This document shows positions 6,948 to 13,279 of a stretch of DNA of 15,903 nucleotides, one piece after another. Under the pieces are notes generated by a model. It was not told where the DNA came from. It did not search any database and saw only the letters and a list, made by a program, of their open reading frames with translations. The translations under genes were made by a program, and so were the position numbers. The stretch's first letter is position 1. Each line of letters opens with the position of its first letter. The DNA comes from CBDUVZ01 sp965370805 (GTDB taxonomy: Bacteria; Hydrothermota; Tepidihabitantia; Tepidihabitantales; Tepidihabitantaceae), in NCBI GenBank assembly GCA_965370805.1, contig CBDUVZ010000066.1:1-15903 (forward strand), given 5' to 3'.

Positions 6948-7328
6948 ATGGACACAGAAGGGGAGTTACTTCACAAGGACTTGACCGGTGAGATCATCGC
7001 AGCAGCTTATGATGTTCACAATGAGCTCGGGTGTGGTCTGCTGGAGAAGGTCTATGAGAATGCTCTTGTCTGTGAGTTGGGGTTGCAGAAACGGAGGGTT
7101 TCCTCACAGAAGGAATTCAGAGTGGTCTACAAGGGAAAAGGTGTTGGGTTGTACTATGCTGATCTTGTGGTTGAAGAGAAAGTGATAGTTGAAGTGAAAT
7201 CGGTTGACGAGATATCAAGCGCCCATCGCGCCCAGCTACTGAACTACCTCAGGATTTCAGGTTTGCGCGTCGGGTTGATAGTGAACTTCGCAAGGCCGAG
7301 ATTGAAGTTCGAGAGGCTGGTGGTCTGA
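6948..7328 (+). CDS. GxxExxY family protein (PD-(D/E)xK nuclease-like)
   Basis: This 126-residue GxxExxY protein carries the signature G30-L-L-E33-K-V-Y36. A PD-(D/E)xK-like core follows, with D72 in YYADLVV, then E82 and K84 in VEVKS, and an HRAQLLNYLR helix (93-102) typical of the family. Its biological role is not established; the fold suggests nucleic-acid processing. The ATG at 6948 gives the usual family length and starts just before the conserved helix. A ggaggg lies 10 bases upstream. The ATG at 6894 (144 residues) would add 18 residues encoded by the repeat and has no ribosome site. The gene is flanked by inverted repeats and is much lower in G+C than its neighbours, which suggests acquisition by transfer. 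Confidence 0.8.
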   Translation: MDTEGELLHKDLTGEIIAAAYDVHNELGCGLLEKVYENALVCELGLQKRRVSSQKEFRVVYKGKGVGLYYADLVVEEKVIVEVKSVDEISSAHRAQLLNYLRISGLRVGLIVNFARPRLKFERLVV

Positions 7329-7329
7329 A

Positions 7330-7357
7330 CCGTGTCTATCTGTGTTTATCCGTGGTT
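7330..7357 (-). repeat. Right inverted repeat of the GxxExxY cassette
   Basis: Read on the minus strand it begins aaccacggataaacacagat, matching the left copy at 23 of 28 positions. It starts two bases after the GxxExxY stop codon and ends ten bases before the ribosome site of the next gene. Confidence 0.7.
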
Positions 7358-7377
7358 GTGCAGGATGGAGGCGTGTG

Positions 7378-8775
7378 ATGCCTAAGCCTGCCCCGAAGAA
7401 GACCCCGATGCGCGAGCAGGACCCGAAGGTCCGGGCAGGCAATTTCGACGAGGTGCCGCACGGGTACAGCCCGGAGGAGGCGATTGCCGAAGCGAAGCGG
7501 TGCCTGAAGTGCAAGAAGCCGAGTTGCATCAAGGGCTGTCCGGTCGAAGTGGATATCCCGGGTTTCATCGGCGCGATAGCTGAGGGTGACTTCATGGAAG
7601 CGGTCAAGCTGATGAAGCGGACCAATGTGCTGCCCGCTATCTGCGGCCGGGTGTGTCCCCAGGAGACCCAGTGCGAGGGTTTGTGCGTGCTGGGCAAGAA
7701 AATGGAGCCGGTTGCAGTCGGCAACCTGGAGCGGTTCATTGCGGACTGGGAAGCAGAGCAGGCCGAGTGCGTCATGTGCGAGAAGCAGCCGGCGACCGGC
7801 AAGAAGGTCGCAGTGGTCGGCGCGGGTCCGGCCGGCCTGACTGTGGCTGGAGATTGCATCAAGCAGGGCCATGAAGTGACCGTGTTCGAGGCGCTGCACA
7901 AGCCGGGTGGGGTGCTGGCGTACGGCATCCCCGAGTTTCGTCTGCCGAAGGCGATTGTGCAGCGGGAGGTCGATTTCATCCGGAGCATGGGGGCGAAGCT
8001 GGTGCTCAACTTCGTAGTCGGGATGACCAGGACTGTCGACGAGCTGCTTGCGGATTTCGACGCGGTGTTTGTCGGCAGCGGGGCGGGCCGGCCCTGGTTC
8101 ATGAGCATTCCGGGTGAGAACTCGCTTGGGGTCTACTCGGCGAACGAGTACCTGACCCGGTCGAACCTGATGAAGGCGTACCTGTTCCCAAAGTACGACA
8201 CGCCGATTGTCCGCGGCAAGCGCGTGGCCACAATCGGGGGCGGGAACGTGGCGATGGATTCGGCCCGGACCGCGCTGCGGCTCGGGGCCGAGAAGTCGAT
8301 GATCATCTACCGCCGGTCGAAGCAGGAGATGCCGGCGCGCGCGGCCGAGATCCACCACGCCGAGCAGGAAGGTATCATCTTCGAGTTCCTGACGAACCCG
8401 GTCCGCTACGTCGCCGACGATGACGGCTGGGTCAGGGAAGCGGAGTGTCTGCGGATGGAGCTGGGTGAGCCGGATGCGAGCGGCCGGCGGCGGCCGGTGC
8501 CGATTGAAGGCAGCGAGTTCCGGATTCCGGTGGATACTGTCGTTGTGGCAATCGGCAACAGCCCGAACCCGTTGATTCCGCAGACGACGCCCGGGCTTGA
8601 AATCGGCAAGCGCGGGACAATCGTAGTTGACCCGGATACGGGCCGCACAAGCCAGAAGGGCGTGTTTGCCGGCGGCGATATCGTGACCGGTGCCGCGACT
8701 GTCATCCTGGCGATGGGTGCGGGTCGGACGGCCGCCAATTCGATCAACGACTATCTGAAGACGGGAGAGTGGTAA
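7378..8775 (+). CDS. gltA: NfnB/GltA-like FAD-NADPH oxidoreductase (glutamate synthase small subunit type)
   Basis: This 465-residue protein belongs to the glutamate synthase small-subunit / NfnB / SudA family. An N-terminal ferredoxin-like domain carries two cluster motifs (C42, C45, C50, C54 and C89, C93, C99, C103). The FAD Rossmann motif VAVVGAGPAGL lies at 144-154. The second nucleotide motif TIGGGNVAMDSART (286-299) has the Arg typical of NADPH binders. The closing FAD motif AGGDIVTGAATVILAMGAGR is at 431-450. The ATG at 7378 follows GGAGG by six bases. The upstream in-frame GTG at 7342 lies in the inverted repeat and is rejected. With the NfnA-like gene it would form an NADH-dependent ferredoxin:NADP+ oxidoreductase; alternatively it supplies electrons to the glutamate-synthase-like protein encoded at 4177. 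Confidence 0.9.
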   Translation: MPKPAPKKTPMREQDPKVRAGNFDEVPHGYSPEEAIAEAKRCLKCKKPSCIKGCPVEVDIPGFIGAIAEGDFMEAVKLMKRTNVLPAICGRVCPQETQCEGLCVLGKKMEPVAVGNLERFIADWEAEQAECVMCEKQPATGKKVAVVGAGPAGLTVAGDCIKQGHEVTVFEALHKPGGVLAYGIPEFRLPKAIVQREVDFIRSMGAKLVLNFVVGMTRTVDELLADFDAVFVGSGAGRPWFMSIPGENSLGVYSANEYLTRSNLMKAYLFPKYDTPIVRGKRVATIGGGNVAMDSARTALRLGAEKSMIIYRRSKQEMPARAAEIHHAEQEGIIFEFLTNPVRYVADDDGWVREAECLRMELGEPDASGRRRPVPIEGSEFRIPVDTVVVAIGNSPNPLIPQTTPGLEIGKRGTIVVDPDTGRTSQKGVFAGGDIVTGAATVILAMGAGRTAANSINDYLKTGEW

Positions 8776-8778
8776 TCC

Positions 8779-8827
8779 GGAGTGCAGCAACTCCGTTGTT
8801 GCGCAGCGTCGAGAGACGTTGCACTCC
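8779..8827. repeat. Structured three-way inverted-repeat element
   Basis: The ends ggagtgca (8779-8786) and tgcactcc (8820-8827) pair perfectly. Between them are two small hairpins: gcaac/gttgc (8787-8791 with 8798-8802) and cgtc/gacg (8807-8810 with 8815-8818), the second closed by a GAGA tetraloop. The result is a compact three-way junction of 49 bases, starting four bases after the NfnB-like stop. It resembles dispersed intergenic repeats. It might act as a terminator or processing site, but no T-tract follows. Confidence 0.5.
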
Positions 8828-8849
8828 ATAATACGGGAGTTGTGAGATT

Positions 8850-9797
8850 ATGAGCAGAAGCGACATTGTCCGCCGGTTGCGTAAGCGCCGCATTGGCGTG
8901 CTGATGGGTGGCTGGTCAAGCGAGCGGGAGATATCCCTGCTTTCGGGCCGGCGGGTTCTGGATTCGCTGAAGGCCCAGGGATACAAGGCGATCGGGATTG
9001 ACATGAGCCGGAGCTTCGCTGAACAGATCAAGCGAGCGAAGATCGATATCGCGTTCATTGCTCTTCACGGCTGCCCGGGCGAGGACGGTACGATCCAGGG
9101 ATTCCTGGAACTGCAGGGCATTCCGTACACCGGTTCCGGGGTGGCGGCATCGGCGGTGTGCATGGACAAGCTCATCACCAAGATGCTGTTCAAGCAGGCC
9201 GGAATCCCGACGCCGGATTTCGTCGCGGCCGGGGCCGAGGATGAGGTTTATGAGACGCTGGCTGACGCGGAGGAGCGCTTCGGGTATCCGATGATCGTCA
9301 AGCCGCGCGCCGAGGGTTCCAGCGTCGGGATTGAACTGCTGCCGGGGCGGCGTGGCGCCCGGGACCGCTGCCACCGGGTGCAGCGGGGGTTCGGGGCTTT
9401 CGTCGTCGAACCGTTTGTGCAGGGGATGATCGCCACGGTCGGCATCCTGGGTGAGAAGGCGCTGCCGGTTCTGGAACTGGTTCCGAAACGCCGGCGGTTC
9501 TATGACTACGAGTCCAAGTACACGCGCGGAGAGACCGAGTTCATCATTCCCGCACGGCTGCCCAAACGGACCATGGCGCGGGTCGAGGCATTGGCTCTGA
9601 AGGCCCACCAGTTGCTTGGCTGTTGCGGTTTCTCGAGGGTAGACCTGGTACTGAAGAACGGGCGGATTCCCTATTTGCTTGAGGTCAATACCATACCCGG
9701 TCTGACCCATCTGTCCGACCTTCCGGCTGAGGCCGAGGCGGTGGGTATTTCCTACAACGACCTGATATTCCGGATTCTGGCGGATGCGTTGACCTAG
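8850..9797 (+). CDS. ddl: D-alanine--D-alanine ligase
   Basis: This ATP-grasp ligase joins two D-alanines for peptidoglycan synthesis in the cytoplasm. It has 315 residues, normal for Ddl. Visible motifs are GGWSSEREISLLSG (21-34, catalytic Glu), ALHGCPGEDGTIQG (71-84), YTGSGVAASAVCMDK (93-107), the ATP loop KPRAEGSSVGI (151-161), YDYESKY (218-224), FSRVDLV (261-267) and LEVNTIPGLTHLSDLP (277-292). The segment around 165-178 (PGRRGARDRCHRVQ) is unusually Arg-rich for the lid region and could hide a pair of compensating base errors. The ATG has only a weak ribosome site (gggag about 11 bases upstream). It sits between the redox genes and the ribosomal operon, a position unrelated to other cell-wall genes. 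Confidence 0.92.
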   Translation: MSRSDIVRRLRKRRIGVLMGGWSSEREISLLSGRRVLDSLKAQGYKAIGIDMSRSFAEQIKRAKIDIAFIALHGCPGEDGTIQGFLELQGIPYTGSGVAASAVCMDKLITKMLFKQAGIPTPDFVAAGAEDEVYETLADAEERFGYPMIVKPRAEGSSVGIELLPGRRGARDRCHRVQRGFGAFVVEPFVQGMIATVGILGEKALPVLELVPKRRRFYDYESKYTRGETEFIIPARLPKRTMARVEALALKAHQLLGCCGFSRVDLVLKNGRIPYLLEVNTIPGLTHLSDLPAEAEAVGISYNDLIFRILADALT

Positions 9798-9815
9798 GGG
9801 AAAGACGAGGATTTC

Positions 9816-9843
9816 TTGACAGCGACGGTTTTTCACATAGTAT
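9816..9843 (+). promoter_or_regulatory. Promoter of the L18-S5-L30-L15-SecY operon
   Basis: TTGACA (9816-9821) and TAGTAT (9838-9843) lie 16 bases apart in the 53-base gap after ddl. Six to seven bases beyond the -10 box is the A at 9850 or 9851. That is at or next to the ATG of rplR (9851), so the transcript would have essentially no leader. Confidence 0.7.
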
Positions 9844-9850
9844 TCCCGGA

Positions 9851-10198
9851 ATGATCAGAAACAGCCTCAGAAGGCGGCATTTGCATATCCGGCACCGAAT
9901 TGCCGGGGTCCCTGAACGGCCCCGTCTGCACGTCAAGCGGAGCAACCGGCATGTTTTTGCCCAGTTGATTGACGACAGCCGGGATCGTGTTCTTGCCGGA
10001 GTTTCCTCGTTGACTCCGTCTGTCCGTGTGAAGAAGCTCGCGCGGATGGAGGTTTCCACTGAAGTCGGCAGGAGCATCGCGAGTCGAGCGAAGGAGCTGG
10101 GGATCACAAAGGTCGTGTTCGACCGCGCCGGCTACCAGTATCATGGACGGGTGAAGGCGATTGCTGACGGAGCACGTGAGGGAGGATTGGAGTTTTGA
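9851..10198 (+). CDS. rplR: 50S ribosomal protein L18
   Basis: This 115-residue L18 binds 5S rRNA in the large subunit. The family pattern is clear: RHRIAGVPERPRLHVKRSN (14-32), HVFAQLIDD (34-42), and the C-terminal FDRAGYQYHGRVKAIADGAR. The ATG at 9851 is the only in-frame start before the conserved basic N-terminus. No Shine-Dalgarno sequence precedes it, and the promoter's predicted start point coincides with it, so leaderless translation is likely. Upstream is ddl, not the usual L6 gene. The stop TGA overlaps the TTG start of rpsE. Confidence 0.95.
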   Translation: MIRNSLRRRHLHIRHRIAGVPERPRLHVKRSNRHVFAQLIDDSRDRVLAGVSSLTPSVRVKKLARMEVSTEVGRSIASRAKELGITKVVFDRAGYQYHGRVKAIADGAREGGLEF

Positions 10199-10749
10199 AG
10201 GAACCGACTGAAGGGGCCGCGGGATTTCCCGAACAGGAACTGATCGAGCGGGTCATCAATATCAAGCGTGTTGCCAAAGTGGTGAAAGGCGGCAAGCGGA
10301 TGAAGCTGTCGGCGGCGGTGGTGGTCGGCGACGGACAGGGCCAGGTGGGCCTTGGTCATGGCAAGGCTGCCGAAGTCATGGGCGCGGTACGGAAGGCGAC
10401 CGGTCGGGCGCGGAAGGACATGGTCAAGGTCGCGCTCAAAGGGCGAACCATTCCCCACGTTACCGAAGGCAAGTTCGGGGCGAGTCTGGTGCTCGTCAAG
10501 CCGGCGTCAGAAGGGACCGGGCTGATTGCCTGCCCGCAGGTCAGGGCCGTGCTCGAGGCTGCCGGATTGCGCGACGCCCTCAGCAAGTCCCTGGGTTCGC
10601 GTAACCCCTACAACACCGCCCGGGCTACGATCGTGGCGCTGCAGCAACTACGGACAATCGACCAGGTGGCAGCGGCTCGCAACAAGTCGGTCAGTTATCT
10701 CGTGAACAAAGTGGAGACACATGAAACAGTTGAAGGTCACGCTGGCTAA
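10195..10749 (+). CDS. rpsE: 30S ribosomal protein S5
   Basis: This 184-residue S5 is involved in decoding fidelity and mRNA handling in the small subunit. It contains the RNA-binding motif INIKRVAKVVKGGKRMKLSA (about 22-41), VGLGHGKAAEV, and the C-terminal GSRNPYNTARATIVAL. It begins with TTG, overlapping the rplR stop as TTGA; GGAGG lies 9 bases upstream. The C-terminal extension after YLVNKV runs 29 bases into rpmD. The extension is polar and not conserved in character. Confidence 0.95.
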   Translation: MKEPTEGAAGFPEQELIERVINIKRVAKVVKGGKRMKLSAAVVVGDGQGQVGLGHGKAAEVMGAVRKATGRARKDMVKVALKGRTIPHVTEGKFGASLVLVKPASEGTGLIACPQVRAVLEAAGLRDALSKSLGSRNPYNTARATIVALQQLRTIDQVAAARNKSVSYLVNKVETHETVEGHAG

Positions 10750-10900
10750 GAGCACTATCGACCAGAAGCCGCTGGCGAAACGTACCACCCGCGCACTGGG
10801 TCTCCGACGGGTGGGGGCTAGCAGGACCCATCAGGACAACCCGGTGATTCGAGGGATGATCTTCAAGGTCAAGCATCTGCTGAAGGTGGAGGAGCTGTGA
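10721..10900 (+). CDS. rpmD: 50S ribosomal protein L30
   Basis: This 59-residue L30, short as is normal, begins MKQLKVTLAKSTI. It contains TRALGLRRVGASRTHQDNP and ends IRGMIFKVKHLLKVEEL, the standard family pattern. The ATG at 10721 lies inside the end of rpsE (29-base overlap), with GGAG four bases upstream. The TGA overlaps the GTG of rplO. Confidence 0.93.
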   Translation: MKQLKVTLAKSTIDQKPLAKRTTRALGLRRVGASRTHQDNPVIRGMIFKVKHLLKVEEL

Positions 10901-11334
10901 GGCTCGGGGATCTGCGGCCGGATCCCGGGGCGAAGAAGCGGCGGATGCGCGTCGGCTGCGGTCCCGGGTCAGGAAAGGGCAAGACCTCGGGGCGCGGGAA
11001 CAAGGGAGCCGGTCAGCATTCCGCTTCGGAATTCGACACCCGATTCGAGGGCGGCCAGATGCCGTTCTACCGGCGTATTCCCAAGCGCGGTTTCAACAAC
11101 CCCAACCGCAAAGAGTACTCGATCGTGAATATCGGCGAGCTTGCCGGTCTCGGCGTCGATGCCGTTACCGTCGATATCCTGCGTGAGCGGCGGCTGGTCC
11201 GGAAAGGCATGCCGGTCAAGGTGCTCGGCGGTGGCGACGTGGACCGGGCTTTGACCGTGGCCGTTCATGCGTTCACGAAGTCAGCCCGGGAGAAGATCGA
11301 AAAGGCGGGTGGAAAGGCTGAGGTCGTCGGTTGA
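10897..11334 (+). CDS. rplO: 50S ribosomal protein L15
   Basis: This 145-residue L15 is an early assembly protein of the large subunit. The basic, glycine-rich N-terminus (KKRRMRVGCGPGSGKGKTSG, GRGNKGAGQHSAS) is diagnostic. It is followed by FEGGQMPFYRRIPKRGFNN. It starts at GTG, overlapping the rpmD stop as GTGA; ggaggag just upstream serves as ribosome site. Its TGA overlaps the TTG of secY. Confidence 0.95.
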   Translation: MRLGDLRPDPGAKKRRMRVGCGPGSGKGKTSGRGNKGAGQHSASEFDTRFEGGQMPFYRRIPKRGFNNPNRKEYSIVNIGELAGLGVDAVTVDILRERRLVRKGMPVKVLGGGDVDRALTVAVHAFTKSAREKIEKAGGKAEVVG

Positions 11335-12647
11335 TCGGTAGCGTTCCCAACATATTCAAGATACCCGATCTTCGCAAGAAGATCATATTCACGCTGGCAA
11401 TGGTTGTGGTTTACCGTCTCGGGGCGCACATCCCGATTCCGGGAATCAACGCCCAGGCGCTTGGCTATCTCCTGGGTCAGATGCAGGGAACCGTATTCGG
11501 ACTGTATGACATCTTCGTGGGCGGGGCGCTTTCCCGGGCGGCCATCTTCTCGCTGGGGATCATGCCCTACATCTCCGCTTCGATTGTCTTCCAGTTGATG
11601 GGTTCGGTGTTCCCGTACCTCGAGAAGCTGCAGCGTGACGCCGAGGGCCGGAAGAAGATCAACCAGTACACGCGCTATGCCACCGTTGGACTGGCGGTAA
11701 TCCAGGCTGCGGCCATCTCGATTTACTTGGAGTCCCAGGGTGCGACTCCGATGGGCCCGATTGTGATGAACCCGGGATTCTTTTTCCGGATGATGACCAT
11801 TTTCACCCTGACGACCGGGACGGTCTTCGCGATGTGGATCGGCGAGCAGATTACCGACCGGGGTATCGGCAACGGCATTTCGTTCCTGATTCTCGTTGGC
11901 TGTCTCGACAGCGCTCCGTCCGACATCGGGCGGACCTTTGCGATGGTCCAGGCCGGGGAGATATCCTGGCTGGCGCTGGTTGTTATTGCCGGTCTCATCT
12001 TCGGTATCTACGCTTCGGTTGTACTCGTAACGATGGCGGCGCGGAAGATACCGGTTCAGTATCCCAAACGGATTGTGGGCCGCAAGATGTACGGCGGTCA
12101 ATCCACCCACATCCCGTTGCGGGTTGTGACTGCCGGAGTGATCCCGATTATCTTTGCGCAGGCCCTGATTGTGTTCCCTTCCACTTTCGCCAGTTTCTTC
12201 GGCAACAAGCTGCCTTTCCTGATGACGCTGCAGCATATCCTTGCCCCGGGTGGCTGGCTGTACAGTCTGCTTTTCGCCGCGTTGATCATCTTCTTCACTT
12301 ACTTCTACACCTCGATTGTGTTCAACCCGCGCGACCTGGCAGACAACATGCAGCGCTATGGAGGCTTCATTCCCGGGATAAGGCCGGGGGAGAAGACCGC
12401 TCAGTTCCTCGACCGTCGACTCTCATTGATTACCCTGCCGGGAGCCCTTTTCCTCACGGTAATGGCGCTGCTGCCCTGGTATCTGATGAGTGCGTTCAAG
12501 GTCCCGTTCTACTTCGGTGGTACCACACTCCTGATTATCGTCGGCGTGGCGTTGGACACGTTGCAGCAGATCGAAGCCCACCTGGTGATGCGTCACTACG
12601 AGGGATTGGTAAAGGGCAGCAAGTTCCAGGGCCGTCGTTTCGCGTAA
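11331..12647 (+). CDS. secY: Protein translocase subunit SecY
   Basis: This 438-residue SecY is the channel subunit of the general secretion translocon in the inner membrane. About ten hydrophobic segments are visible. Recognisable motifs are the N-terminal IPDLRKKIIFTLAMVVVYRL, HIPIPGI, the plug-proximal GGALSRAAIFSLGIMPYISAS, GIGNGISFLI, FNPRDLADNM and the C-terminal GFIPGIRPGEKTAQFLD. Length is normal. The TTG start overlaps the rplO stop as TTGA. The usual downstream genes (adk, map, infA, rpmJ) do not follow; an ECF sigma gene starts 38 bases later. Confidence 0.96.
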   Translation: MIGSVPNIFKIPDLRKKIIFTLAMVVVYRLGAHIPIPGINAQALGYLLGQMQGTVFGLYDIFVGGALSRAAIFSLGIMPYISASIVFQLMGSVFPYLEKLQRDAEGRKKINQYTRYATVGLAVIQAAAISIYLESQGATPMGPIVMNPGFFFRMMTIFTLTTGTVFAMWIGEQITDRGIGNGISFLILVGCLDSAPSDIGRTFAMVQAGEISWLALVVIAGLIFGIYASVVLVTMAARKIPVQYPKRIVGRKMYGGQSTHIPLRVVTAGVIPIIFAQALIVFPSTFASFFGNKLPFLMTLQHILAPGGWLYSLLFAALIIFFTYFYTSIVFNPRDLADNMQRYGGFIPGIRPGEKTAQFLDRRLSLITLPGALFLTVMALLPWYLMSAFKVPFYFGGTTLLIIVGVALDTLQQIEAHLVMRHYEGLVKGSKFQGRRFA

Positions 12648-12685
12648 TCGCGGGAATAGTTCCTCTCCGAAAAGCGTAGATTAGT

Positions 12686-13279
12686 ATGCAGGGTCAGAGA
12701 GCCGTCCGGCAGAACCCGCAGGACAAGCTCTCCGACATAGACTTGATACGGAGGACTATTGCAGGTGATACGCGCGCTTTTGATGAGTTGATGACCAGGT
12801 ATACTGAGAGCATCTATCGATTGGTGTATTCCATGACCCGGAACCACGCCGACGCAAGCGACCTGTCGCAGGAGGTTTTCATCCGGGCCTACCGGGCAAT
12901 CGGCCGGTTCGACGAGCAGTACCGGTTCTACACCTGGCTGCACCGGATTGCGGTGAACCTCTGCATCAACCATATGAAGCGGAAGCGGCGATTCCGGCTG
13001 GTTTCACTCCCGGGGAGCGGGTCCGGCACCGAGTCGCCCGATATAGCGGACCCGAAGAGCCGGTCCGAGGGTTCGGCACTCCAGCGGGACCTGGACCGCG
13101 CCCTGCTGAAGCTGCCGCCGGACCAGCGGGCCGTTTTTGTCCTGCGAGTCAAAGAGGAGATGAGCTACGATGAGATCAGCAAGCAGCTCGGGATACCGGC
13201 GGGCACGGTGATGTCACGGCTGAGTCGCGCCCGCGGCCGGCTGAAGGAGTTGCTGAAGGAGTATCTGCCAAGAGCATGA
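12686..13279 (+). CDS. ECF-type RNA polymerase sigma factor
   Basis: This 197-residue RpoE-like sigma factor has region 2 at about 31-102, including DASDLSQEVFIRAYRAIGRF and TWLHRIAVNLCINHMKRKRR. A polar linker follows, then region 4 at about 136-190, with LPPDQRAVFVLRVKEEMSYDEI and GTVMSRLSRARGRLKELL. It directs polymerase to a set of envelope or stress promoters when released by its anti-sigma factor, encoded next with an ATGA overlap. The ATG at 12686 has no good ribosome site, so the exact start is less certain. No promoter is obvious in the 38 bases after secY, so it may be read through from the ribosomal operon. Confidence 0.92.
   Translation: MQGQRAVRQNPQDKLSDIDLIRRTIAGDTRAFDELMTRYTESIYRLVYSMTRNHADASDLSQEVFIRAYRAIGRFDEQYRFYTWLHRIAVNLCINHMKRKRRFRLVSLPGSGSGTESPDIADPKSRSEGSALQRDLDRALLKLPPDQRAVFVLRVKEEMSYDEISKQLGIPAGTVMSRLSRARGRLKELLKEYLPRA

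Larger units (their letters stand above)
6876..7357. mobile_element. Inverted-repeat-flanked GxxExxY cassette
   Basis: A 482-base block sits between the NfnA-like and NfnB-like genes and contains one gene. Its ends are imperfect inverted repeats of 28 bases (6876-6903 against 7330-7357; 23 of 28 match), each beginning AACCAC from outside. Two 60-base rows within the gene are 48% and 38% G+C, against 75% in a sampled row of the downstream gene. I see no clean target-site duplication; gcaagga on the left and gcaggat on the right are only similar. There is no transposase, so mobility would have to be in trans or by another route. Confidence 0.5.

Noticed and set aside
7342..7377. Upstream GTG start for the NfnB-like protein
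   Set aside because: It lies within the right inverted repeat and has no ribosome site, whereas the ATG at 7378 has GGAGG at ideal spacing.
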